Positions 1 to 10,300 of a DNA stretch of 64,000 nt are shown one piece after another. Positions within the stretch are counted from its first letter, which is position 1. Every line of letters starts with the position of its first letter. The translations under genes and the position numbers were made by a program. The stretch lies in assembly GCA_020747015.1 (NCBI GenBank), contig JAGTJM010000003.1, positions 62,001 to 126,000 of the forward strand, read 5' to 3'. A model generated the notes under the pieces. That model had not been told where the DNA came from. It made no database searches and was given only the letters and a program-made list of their open reading frames with translations. This stretch comes from Pyrenochaeta sp. MPI-SDFR-AT-0127. Taxonomy: Eukaryota > Ascomycota > Dothideomycetes > Pleosporales > Cucurbitariaceae.

Positions 1-571
1 TCAGTGCGGAGAAAGGAGCAGCATGCCCTTCACTGAGCTTATCTCGCTCGCTCTGGCAACGCCCTGGGCAAACATCTCTGCGGATGACTGCGCGCATCCC
101 CCAATCTCTCATGATTTGTACCTTCGTGTGACGAAATGACAGCAGATTGGCGTGTTTCAGATGATGGCGCCCAGAATAACACCGGCTTCAGTTCACGTGC
201 CGAATAACATGGCACCCCCAGGCATTCGCAGAGATGCTGTACACGACTCGGTCGATCGATTGGGCTCCGGAGCCAAGTATCCGGATGGGAGAAGGCCGGC
301 CATCGTCGTCCTACTCGACCAAAGGCATTCATTGGCAGGACATCAAAAAGCTTCCCCGCCCAAACACGGGCTACCCATTTCCTTCAGTCAAGATGATGTG
401 GTCCTGTTCCAGGCTGGTATATTTCATGTTTATACATCAGGGAATGGTAGTACTATGTAGTCAGACGCAATGAGATAGATAGGAAAGGTACAACCACACA
501 AAAGAAAGCGCTGCGCCCCAAGTACATCATGACATATGAACAAGACAATCCTTCGTGACTCGCATCAGCCT
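1..571. other. Intergenic sequence at left edge
   Basis: No gene can be supported here. Short open frames on both strands lack recognisable domains or a convincing splice pattern. The right part is presumably the 3' untranslated region of the minus-strand transporter that ends at 572. Confidence 0.5.
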
Positions 572-2248
572 TCATTGGCATTCCCTGTCCATGTCACCAT
601 CCAGCTCCGTCTGCTTCTCCGCGTCCGCATCGAAACACGTCTCCCAACAAAGAACTTCGCTAGGAAAGTCCGTCTCTACACTCGGTCGCTCTCTAACGAA
701 CCATGCGAGTCCAGCACCAACAGCGCCGAATAGTGCAAGGCATGTCCAGAGCGCCAGGTTGGTAGATTGAACGCTAAGGTCATCGCTGAAGTAGTAGCTT
801 GTACCACTAACAGCTACAGCAAACGCTTTGAAGAGGCTGGCGACTTGCATCATACCGACAACAGTGCCAGCTGAAAAGGCATCTGGGGTGGTATTGAGTA
901 CTAGGAGCGCAACCAGGACAGAAGCGCCGCCTGTAAGGAGATGCTTAGTAAATATCGACAAGACGGAAATGGCGGGTGCAAAACCGGCACATGTTACCAA
1001 AAGAGCAAGGAGAGGAGTGATGATGTAAATGGCCGGGAAGAGAAGTGAGACGGCGCGGTACAGCTTCAGTAGGCCGTACTTTTCCATGGCAAAGGGGACG
1101 GCGTAGCAAATGGTGAGACCCGCAATGCCGCGAACAACGAGGACAACGACGCTGAGCCAGTCGCAAGGGATACCCATACCACCATGCTGGGTGCTGCTGT
1201 GGCCCAAATGCGGCAGAAGGACGTCGAAGGATGACGCGTGGAGAGACAACAGGCAGAAGGAAGACAAGAGGACCAAAAGAGAAGGGGCCTGCATGAACTG
1301 AGTAATAGTGATGGGCTCTGGGCGAGCGAAGTCGACCAAGGTGATGTTGGTGTCTTCCGAGTTGCGCGCAAGAAAAGCGGCCTGCTCGCAGTCGACATCC
1401 ATTCGATCGGCAGATGGGTCCGAGTACAGTGGGAGAGTTTCCTTGAGCTTGATACTGGCGGTTAGAGCAATTGCAAAGAGTAGGCTTGCGCAAGCCAGCT
1501 CCGATCCCAGCATGGGAAACTTCTCCCACACCATTCCGTAAGCTTGCAGACTCTCAGAAACCATACCCTGCATCAGAGGCCCTAAGGAGCCACACAGCGA
1601 GATCAATGGCAGACGAGCGACATTCTTTGCTCTCTCCTCTGCCGTAGCGCTCAAGTCCCCAATCATGGTCAAGCTCGTGCAGACGATTGTCGAACTGGCC
1701 ATGCCCGCAAAGAACCGGAAGATGGTGCAGCTCGCGAGGCTCGTCGCGAAGCCCATGCTCAGGCAGCAGATCAGCATCGACCAGAGGCCGAGAAGCGTGA
1801 CGCGTCTCCGTCCCATCCGATCAGCGAGGTAGCCCCAAAAGAGGCCGGTTGTGCCGCCAAACGCATATGCGCAATCTAGTATACTTCGGAGGTAGGATGT
1901 GGAGATATTACCGCAGTAATCAGAGGAAGAGAGTAGCATTTGGAGCTGCGGTTGTAGGCTCGAAGCCAGGATGCTACGTACATGGGTTAGCTTAAGACTC
2001 CACGCAATCCAGCTTGTCCGGTGTGCGACAAGATGCACGGCAACCTACGCCTCAGCGAAAAATACGAGAAACACCAGCATCAGTTGCCTTTGGCGCGATT
2101 TATCCGCAACAAATGGCGCGTTCTGAATCTCCACCTCTTCCTCGGCATATACATCGTCTTTCTCAACCATCGGTAGCTGATCATATTTTGCCAGATCCTT
2201 TACAGGAATCAGGGACCTCGTCCTTCTGTGAAAACCCAACATCTTCAC
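572..2248 (-). CDS. Major facilitator superfamily transporter (DHA1-like), two exons
   Basis: Predicted polytopic membrane transporter of 533 residues; substrate unknown. Exon 1 is 2248-2049 and exon 2 is 1973-572, with a 75-base intron (1974-2048). Joining them restores the first membrane helix, reading FAEA|ILASSLQ across the junction. About a dozen hydrophobic segments are seen, and the loop after helix 2 carries the classic MFS motif GYLADRMGRRR. The cytoplasmic N-terminus of about 55 residues is acidic and polar, as is usual for fungal MFS proteins. A central hydrophilic loop (around ...LPLYSDPSADRMD...) divides two six-helix halves. The family covers drug efflux, sugar and metabolite carriers, and nothing in the neighbourhood points to a substrate, so I give no symbol. 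Membrane transport is nearly certain; direction and substrate are not known. Confidence 0.85.
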
Positions 2249-3192
2249 AATATCTGCAACGCAACAAGGAAACGCTTCAAATCAATCCAACGGCGGTATT
2301 CTTTGCGGAAACGGGTGTCAGGGAGGTTGGCACGACCAGCGCTACCGGACCCTATAGAGAGTGGAACGGCTTAGAGAAAAAGCCTAACGATATGATGAGA
2401 GAGCGACGAGAAGAAGTCACCAAAGAAAGACTGTCAAGGGAGCGACAGACCCCACCTCGAGTGAAGAGGTCAAGGTCGAGAAAGCGGCATCCTGAAGACG
2501 AGAGGGGGGGGGGTTGAGCTTAGGAACCCTTGAAACAACCCCCGAGGTGCCGTGCGTCCCATTGGTCTCAGCCGAAAGCGCTAAATACCACCAAGCCGCT
2601 TGACGCGGGTGCAGGTGATGTCCATCGGTTCGCTGCTAGTGCACGCTACTTGTTCCTGATGTTTAGGGTGGTCAAGGGTGGCAATACACTACACCTTGCC
2701 ATTTGATGTTGACTCACTCATTACAAGTGATGCATGTGTCACGGACGAAACGAGTCAGAGGTCTGATCTGACAACGGTTCATTGGGCACGTTTGATGGTT
2801 CCGTCCAATTATTATTCGCATTGTATCATACACTATCTGATGATCTCAACCACGGCCTTAAAGACTCCAAATTTGGGAAAGAAGGATAAGGGGGGAGATC
2901 GAACTCAGTTGCGGGAAAGAAACCCAGTAAAACAAAGGCTATTTGTCTTTTTTTGGATTTTCTGTTCTCTTGAGAGGGCCATATGGCTCCAATAGCAGAG
3001 GGAAGAAGATCATAATCCATGCACGTATCCATAAAAAAAACCACCTCTTTACACGTCTTTCACCATGCTCGCTGTTCGCAAAACAAATGCCAGAACTCCA
3101 GCTCAGTATGGCTGTTGCTATAATAGGAATGAGAAACGTGTGAAATGGCTACGCAAATTGCCCGCTCATCGTATACAAATGCAATCCACAAC
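2249..3192. other. Intergenic: transporter promoter and 3' region of zinc-finger gene
   Basis: It lies between the start of the MFS gene and the end of the C2H2 factor, both on the minus strand. A plus-strand open frame at 2014-2517 overlaps exon 1 of the transporter and has no recognisable features. I see no gene here. Confidence 0.5.
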
Positions 3193-5640
3193 CTACTGCG
3201 GGTTTCCAAAATTACACAAATCATCTAGCGTCGTAGTCGGCTCTGCATAGAAGTTGTCAAACTGACCGCCAACCTGACTAAAGTCAGGGAAAAAGTTTGC
3301 GGTGTTGTTAAATGTCATGGTGCTCGGTGGCGCCGCGTCAAACAAGGTGAAGTCTTCAGTCGGCCGACTGAAGGTCTGCATGTCCATATCCATGTCCATC
3401 TCGCCAAAGCCCTCATCCATGTGCATTTGAGGCGAAAAGAGAGTAACATCAGGCTGACCCAATGGCGACAGGTGTGGAAGTCCAGCAGTCATGGTGCTGT
3501 TTGCAGTGAATGGCAGGGGCTCAAAGTCGAATGTAGTGCTCAAGGCCGGGGTTGGCTGCTGGAAGGCTGCAGTGAAATTGGCCCCGAGCCCACAGTTGTT
3601 GCCATTGTTATTGAAGACGTCAATATGGTTGATGGTGGTTTCTTCGGGAGTTACAGCATCATCAAAAGACGTTGGCTCCGTTGGTGAGGGCCCAGATGAG
3701 TATGTAAAGGGAGAGCCATCTGTTGTCATCGAGTCACGACGGAAACCATCTTGGTAGCCTTGAACACTCAGCGCCGGAGTTCCAAAGCCGTAATAATCAA
3801 AGGTAGTATCGATCATGGGCATTTGAGGTGACTGTAGGAATGGCGTGATGGGTGTGGTCAGGGTTGCAGACTGCGGAGTCCCCAGGAATGGAGTAAGTGG
3901 AGTAGTGGGGCTCTGGTCGTTGTTGGTAGGACCTTTCTTGCGGCCATTACTCTTCGAGCGAACATATTCCCAGCCATGCGCCTTCTCCATGTGCTGCTTA
4001 CAATTCGACTCACGCTTGGAGGCATAGGTGCATGGTGGATAAAGACACTTGTACTGCGCAGGGGCAGCCGAGTGCTTATCATTCATGTGCCTGTCACGTT
4101 CCTTCTCGGTTGGCCAGCCAAGGTCAAAGTACTTGCACTTTTCTTCCGAACACTTCCAGGGACGGGAGTGAGTCTTTTCGTGCTTGGTGAGGTCACAGGG
4201 TCGCTTAAACTCCTTCTTGCAGTCACGGCAGGTATGCATGACGTCTCCAGGCTTCTCGGACTTCCTGCGTCGTGCCATGGAACGGGTGACCTCGTCTTCA
4301 TCCATCTCATCGTCAGAAAGGGCACGCTTTGGTTGACCCTTGTATGCGTTCTCAGCATCATCAGCAATGGGCATCATCTTGCCATTCTTCTCACGGACCA
4401 GCTCCACGGGACGGCCATTATGGCTAAGCCCGCCGCGCAGGGTGATCTTCTCATCACTGTCGATGGCTTGATTAGTCGAGCGTGTAAAGAGGTAGGCGGC
4501 AGCACGATCATACCGTGAGTAGTCCATTTCGTCCAGCTCCTCTCCTTTCTCTTGTTTTTCTCTTGTGGCGGCCATGATTGCAGCGTATCGTCGGATCTGT
4601 TCGATCAAGTCGAGAAAGTAGTTGTTAGTATACGGGCGGTCGGACGGTAGTCGCTGGTCTTGCTCGGAGAGGTACTCGACAGTCGTATGCAGAAGCTGAA
4701 TTGATCGTTCGCAAAAACGGAGGTACGAAGTCGACGTAGCCGAGAGCTCCTTCAAGCCGCGGAAAATGCAATAAGCTTTTGCACTCTCTGAAAGATAACG
4801 GATACCACTTACCGGTGCCAGGAAGATGAGTGTCTTTTCGAGATCACGGAGGTTGCAGATGTTCTTCTCTCCAATTCGTCGTGGAACGTCTCTGATCAGG
4901 GGATGGAAGTCCTTTAGTGATTCCTCGGCGAGGATGGGCTTGATGATGGTGTCGTGAATCTGTTTGCACGCGTACTCGCCGAGGGTGTGCTTCTCCTCAG
5001 AGGCACCCAAAGCCGAGAAGGAGCGGGTGACGGCAGAGTGGGTGGAGGCGACAGATGTGCTGATGGATTCACGGACGCTGGAGCGTAGGGTGCGGGCGTT
5101 GTCTTTATGTATGTTGTTAGCATGCGGGATGTCCATGACCAGGCTGGGCAGCTGTAATGGATCCATACCGTATTTCGACCCACCAATGCTAGATCCCAGA
5201 CCGCTGTCAGAGGCGTGGTCGTGGGGGCTCTGTTCAACGACGGATGGCTTGGAGTCAATGTCCATTGGCGTGCTGCCCAAGGTAGCGTTGTCAAGCACAA
5301 AGCTTGGTACAGGGAGCACCTCGGGGTCGTTGAGAATGTTGGCACCAGTAGCGGAGGCCGCCCGGTGGCCAGCAATCTTCTTGTCAAAGTCCTTGAGCAG
5401 GTTGGCGACGCGACGGACACTGGAGTCCTGGAGGAGCAGCTCGAGGCTCTCGGTGCTTGTGGGCGACCGTCGGGGCATGAAGGGTTGGTTCTCCAGGTCA
5501 CAGAAGTCGGTGGACAGAGACTTTGGTGACGAGAAGGTGCCGCTCTTGCGAAGAGTCATGCCATGGGTGTTGAGGGGGGAGACCTGTCCCTTAATAGGGC
5601 GGCGGCGGGGGTGGCAGTTCTGGCCGTGGGGTGCAGACAT
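3193..5640 (-). CDS. C2H2 zinc-finger transcription factor, three exons
   Basis: Predicted nuclear DNA-binding protein of about 775 residues. Exons are 5640-4813, 4749-4514 and 4456-3193. The two introns (63 bases, 4750-4812; 57 bases, 4457-4513) are stop-free multiples of three, so the raw frame looks uninterrupted at 815 residues. The perfect GTAAGT donor of the first, the CTAAT branch site of the second, and the sequence read across each junction (LAP|ELS and MDYSR|DEK) argue for splicing. Three C2H2-type fingers occupy roughly residues 429-525 (CRDCKKEF...HEKTH, then C-x-x-x-x-C...H, then YPPCTYASKRESNC...H), followed by a basic patch (RSKSNGRKKG) that could be a nuclear signal. The N-terminus is a conserved helical region. 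The C-terminus is long, Ser/Thr/Pro-, Gln- and acidic-rich, as expected for activation regions. Targets are unknown. The upstream leader is long (1.7 kb). Confidence 0.85.
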   Translation of the reverse strand: MSAPHGQNCHPRRRPIKGQVSPLNTHGMTLRKSGTFSSPKSLSTDFCDLENQPFMPRRSPTSTESLELLLQDSSVRRVANLLKDFDKKIAGHRAASATGANILNDPEVLPVPSFVLDNATLGSTPMDIDSKPSVVEQSPHDHASDSGLGSSIGGSKYGMDPLQLPSLVMDIPHANNIHKDNARTLRSSVRESISTSVASTHSAVTRSFSALGASEEKHTLGEYACKQIHDTIIKPILAEESLKDFHPLIRDVPRRIGEKNICNLRDLEKTLIFLAPVSGIRYLSESAKAYCIFRGLKELSATSTSYLRFCERSIQLLHTTVEYLSEQDQRLPSDRPYTNNYFLDLIEQIRRYAAIMAATREKQEKGEELDEMDYSRYDRAAAYLFTRSTNQAIDSDEKITLRGGLSHNGRPVELVREKNGKMMPIADDAENAYKGQPKRALSDDEMDEDEVTRSMARRRKSEKPGDVMHTCRDCKKEFKRPCDLTKHEKTHSRPWKCSEEKCKYFDLGWPTEKERDRHMNDKHSAAPAQYKCLYPPCTYASKRESNCKQHMEKAHGWEYVRSKSNGRKKGPTNNDQSPTTPLTPFLGTPQSATLTTPITPFLQSPQMPMIDTTFDYYGFGTPALSVQGYQDGFRRDSMTTDGSPFTYSSGPSPTEPTSFDDAVTPEETTINHIDVFNNNGNNCGLGANFTAAFQQPTPALSTTFDFEPLPFTANSTMTAGLPHLSPLGQPDVTLFSPQMHMDEGFGEMDMDMDMQTFSRPTEDFTLFDAAPPSTMTFNNTANFFPDFSQVGGQFDNFYAEPTTTLDDLCNFGNPQ

Positions 5641-7313
5641 GATGGATATGACTGGTTCCAGTTGAGCTTGAATTGGAAAGGAGGCCTCAGGCTATGAGTC
5701 ACGGCAAACGGACCAGTTCACAGAGCCCGAGGGATCCTTTGGACCAAGCGGTAGATGCGTGTGCAAAACAACGGATCACCTTGTCATTGACCGGGACAAG
5801 TGGAGTGGGTTGCGGCCGCGGAAACGGGCAGGTGATTGGCGGGAGGGCACCAGATGGCTCGACAGGAGAGGGAAGGGCGCGAGAGTCCTCTGGCCGAGCT
5901 GCGAGGATGGCGATGGAGTATATAGAGGGGCGCAGCAGTCGGAGTAAGACGGGCGGCGGGCGGCAAGACGATGCAACAAGGGCGGCGGGGTCTTGCGGTG
6001 CTGAAAAGAGGGAGGGGGGATGGAGCGGAGGAGCGGCCTGAGGATGCAGGTTGGGAGCAGCAGAAGGGAGGATTATTGAAGAGAGAGCAGCGAGCTTGGA
6101 GCTTGGAGCTTGGGGAATGGCGAGGTAATGGGGCAGAGGCCATGGGAAGTCGTCGAAGGCGCGTCGTGGTGGCTGCCAAGCACTGCTGCCTGGAAGCTAA
6201 GCCTCCACGCTCAATAATCCGTATCCGCGACGCGGGCGGCGGGCATGATTTGCTGCACACCAATGGCGACCAGAACGCGCAGCTCTCCAACCAACGCTGC
6301 GGGGGGTTCTTGTTCATTGTTTTTCACCGGCCAATCTGCCAGCGCGGTTCGCGGGTGCGCGTTGTGGAGTGAACAGGCACGCCGGGAGTCGACGTCGCCG
6401 CCTTTCCGTCACCCAACCCGCCTGCGTTCACTGCCAGACGGGGCTGCGAAGGGCGGTCAGACAACAACCCGCCAGCACGGGGCTAAAGTCGAACGTGCAT
6501 GGCTTTCCGGTGAAGAGAACCCCCCCTTGGACCCCCCTTCTCTCCGGCCACTCACAACCCGCGACCTCGACCTGTTCCTGCTGCTGGCCCATGGCGGGTG
6601 GTGGCTTGCCTGAGGCTGTGTTGTGCCGTGAGCAAATTTGTGGTCTTGCGCCAGCATGTTCCGCCCTTCCCTGGCACGGCCAAACTCACAGCCCAAATCC
6701 GGACGTCCACATAGAAAAGACGTCGGCTGTCTTCGTCTTTTTTTTCCTCCGTGGTTTCGGTTTTGCACAATTGCGCAAAGTGTCCTTTGCGTCTCTCGGC
6801 CGCGTCCTGATATACTGGGTGTGCGCATACGTATGCTCCCGCCCTTTGATTGGGCGAGTATGCCCAAAACCTTCACCGGAGTCTTGGGGGCCAGAAACAT
6901 GTCGAATCTGTCGCCCCGTCGGAGCTTACATGTCATGTGTAGGGCTTCGTCATTTTTGCACAGTGCCCCCCAAGGACACACTTGTAGTTTGTTGCTGCCA
7001 GGAGCTAATGGCACTGGGACTACATCCTGTACTTCACACACTGCTCGCTGGCTGCAACTAAGCGGGCCGCTACGTCATCACAACACCTGTATGCACTTGC
7101 TGCACAGATGCGCTAGAACGTTTTATCGTCAAAAATAAATTGTAATAACTTACATAGCAACTGGGTATATGGGGACAGCAAACATTGATAGCAAAACAAA
7201 AACTCAACAGCAACATTCGCGACTATCGCCAGCGACTCTCACGTACAGTGTGTAGCAAACAGCTTAGCTCTAATCCTGCATCCCCACTCACTTACATCTA
7301 TCCCTAGTGTCAA
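5641..7313. other. Long intergenic: promoter/leader of zinc-finger gene
   Basis: It holds 1.67 kb between the start of the C2H2 factor and the end of the dioxygenase-reductase gene. Its left half is G-rich on the plus strand (pyrimidine-rich in the sense of the factor), typical of a long fungal 5' leader. Open frames on both strands look like by-products of GC-rich sequence. No other gene is recognisable. Confidence 0.5.
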
Positions 7314-10300
7314 CTACGCTTTGGCCTGCAACTGCTGGAACCTCAGCTCATCCCCGCTTAGGTTCGCCGCCAGTTTCAGGGCCCGCAACCCAGATGTCAC
7401 GCTAGGTATGCCGGGCACCGGCGGTAGAGGCCCATCACCACTCATCTTTCGCCGCGATGATGTCGCACTCAACGCAAGAGAAGCTCGAGGCGAAGCCGGA
7501 AGCGGTGTTGTGCTTCGTGGTGGCTGACGCCGATTGAGATGCACCATTGCGGCGTTCATCGAGGCCGTTGGAGTATTGGCAATGGGTGTAGAAGCTGCAG
7601 ATGGTACTTGGGGTGTTGGCATGGGTGGAGATGGACCATGGTTCAACCGCATGTTTCTCTCGAGCGACGGCGTCCGAGCATTGATGCGAAGTGGTTGCGG
7701 CGCAGGCAGCGGCGACAAAGATCGATTGGTCGAATCACCTCGAACGCGGAGACCCTGTGAACTGTGACTTGAGGCTGAGCTTGGGCTCTTGGTGTGACTT
7801 AGAGAGGCTCCAGATGGAACCGATGCTTGTTTTCCATATGCTGCCATAATGTCGTTGAAGTCATAAGTGGCAGGAAGGCGGCTCAGTCGCCGAATGGTCG
7901 ACAGGTTCGAGTTGATGAAATTTGACATCCGCTTGATTGCGATGCTTTGCTGTTGAGTCTCAAAAGTGCTCGGTGCCTGTGTGTTCTGGGCTGCTCGAGC
8001 AGTGTGCATGTCTGCTAGTCGTCGCGGTTGTGGTGGGCTGCTCTGTTGGTATCCCGGCAAGCTTTGTGAATTCATCTGGAGAGTCTGTTGCGCGCTCGCG
8101 AAAATTTGTGCGAAATCGACTTGGGTGCTATGTGGACCAAGGCGTGTTTGAAGACTCGAGGCGAGATCACCACCGCTCGAGAGTGTCAATGGTTCGGCAA
8201 GGATAAAAAACGACCCGTCTACGATCTTGCGTCGAACATTGTGCCAACGAGTTCGAGCGGGATTGTTCTCAATCTCCGGGCGGTACATTGACTCTTGTGA
8301 TAGAGACGTGTAGTAGGCCTCCAAACGTGCAGCAATACGTTCTAGGATTGTGAGAAGATACGAGGCGACTTTGACCTACGTTCCAATTAGGGTGTGACAT
8401 TCTCAAATCGGCCTTGAATGGTGGAGAGCATACCTGCTTGGAGCTTGTTGGCTCGTCCATAGACGTAATCATATCAAATACATCCATGCCTTGCGCGGCC
8501 TCATCGCGAACCTGTTCAAGAAAGGTGATGTCCAGCTCAGTCACCATTTGAGCATACTTCAGAATCCCATTTTCATGGAAGCGAGCCGACTTGCTATTGT
8601 TACTGACAAATTGACCCACTTCCGAAATTTCCCTCATTGCTTTCGCTGCATTCGCTCCAGACTGCGCTCGAGTGATGCTACCGATCACATCAGGGAGCCG
8701 AACGTTTGGTGCGACGGCATTAGCCAGAGAGTAAGATATTTTAAGATAAATCTCCTGGAACTTGGCCTGTGGATGTCAGCAATTGACCCAAGCAACGCAC
8801 TCTGGCCGCTAACTCACCCCAAATAACGCTGAAAATCCATTCTGCATCAGGCGAGATTGGAATTGGTAGAACTTTCTGACTCCACCTATGTTGAAAAGGC
8901 CCCCAGAAAACCAAATCTTAGAATCTTCTAAAATGTTGGTAGTCTCAAAATAGAGAGTTGTGAGGCTCTCAACGCTAGTTCTCAAGTACTGGTACCACAA
9001 GTCATACAGCTGACTGATCTCAGCACTTCCACAGTGTGGCTTCATTCCTAAATGACCAATGAAGTATTTTGAGAGCAGAGACGAAACCTCAGGGTTGGTA
9101 TCGTGAGCAAGTTCATGGAACGTTTTGGTTGCATCCAGCCCAGCGCTGCCTGCCACAATCAGCGTTCCGCCTGGATGGATAGGTAAGAATTCTGTGACAT
9201 CGTAAACACCGCCATGCACACCGATCCACATCCGAGAGTCTTTTTTGTGTCCCGTATGTGCAGCGAGCTGGGACATTGGTATTGTAGGCGTTGATGAGGA
9301 AATAGAGCGAGGCGTCATGAAGATGTCCAGCATAAAGCGACGTTCTGCAAATGCTGTTGCGAGTAGTGCATCAGCGGTAGAGTGGGTCGAGGCTTGGTAC
9401 TTGTATATGGCTTGTTTGATGCCAGCCATTACGGTCTCATACACTGAGACAGAACCGCAAATGTAGAGATGGCCACCCAGCCCTCCTTGTGTCTTCGACA
9501 TAACCAGCTCGGACACAAGACGACCATGTTCAACGATAGTTGTATCGATATAGCGTGGTTCCATGTCCTGTTCAACAAGTTCGTGCATAACTGGATCATA
9601 GACCAGTCCATTCCGATCCCGTGAGAATGCAGTGTGAAGCTCGAGAGAGCCGTGTTGGACCAGTCCTCGCAACTCTGCTTCGTGGAGAAACTTCTCACGA
9701 GATTGCACCCCAAGAAACAAGATGTTTCTACCAATTCCAGACTGGATACGCTTCTGCCAAAAGCCACGAAATGGCGCAACGCCTGAGCCGCCTGCAAACA
9801 TGGCCACCGGGACGGTTGTTGATGGTGGTAACTGGAATTGAATTGGTCTTGAAACCCCGATAAGAACAGTATCATCATTAGTGGCATCGCATGGATACTG
9901 CATTAGATCAGGCGCTGGATTTAAGAATCCACTTGAGACTCCGTACAGCGGCAATGCGGGCTGTACGTTTCGAAAAATTGGATCCCGGCCAGCCTCGGTC
10001 CTTGATACGGTGAGGTCGATTGTTGATGGTAGCAGCTCGATCGAAGAATTGCTGATGGAGTATGTTCGAGGGACTTCAAGATCAATTAGTTTCGGTAGCC
10101 ATGCTAGGTTACTTAGATCAAAGGCATGGTCCCATATTTCTTGAGGTGCCTCCGCGATGGTCAGCTGTAGAAGGTCACCGATGCTACCCTTCACAGGCCA
10201 TTCATCCGAGGAGAGAATTTTAAGGATACTTTGAGAGGATGCACGAAGCATTTGGTGGACCATGAGCACCATATCTTTGGTCAGTGGGGCGAGGTGGCCT

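Noticed and set aside
945..1529. 194-codon minus-strand frame rich in Arg/His/Pro
   Set aside because: It is another frame of the MFS transporter exon; the transporter frame has membrane helices and the MFS motif.
2014..2517. 167-codon plus-strand frame
   Set aside because: It overlaps exon 1 of the transporter and its promoter; composition is irregular and it has no domain.
4964..5665. 233-codon plus-strand frame
   Set aside because: It is the antisense shadow of exon 1 of the zinc-finger factor, which has clear homology-type features; the plus frame has no domain.
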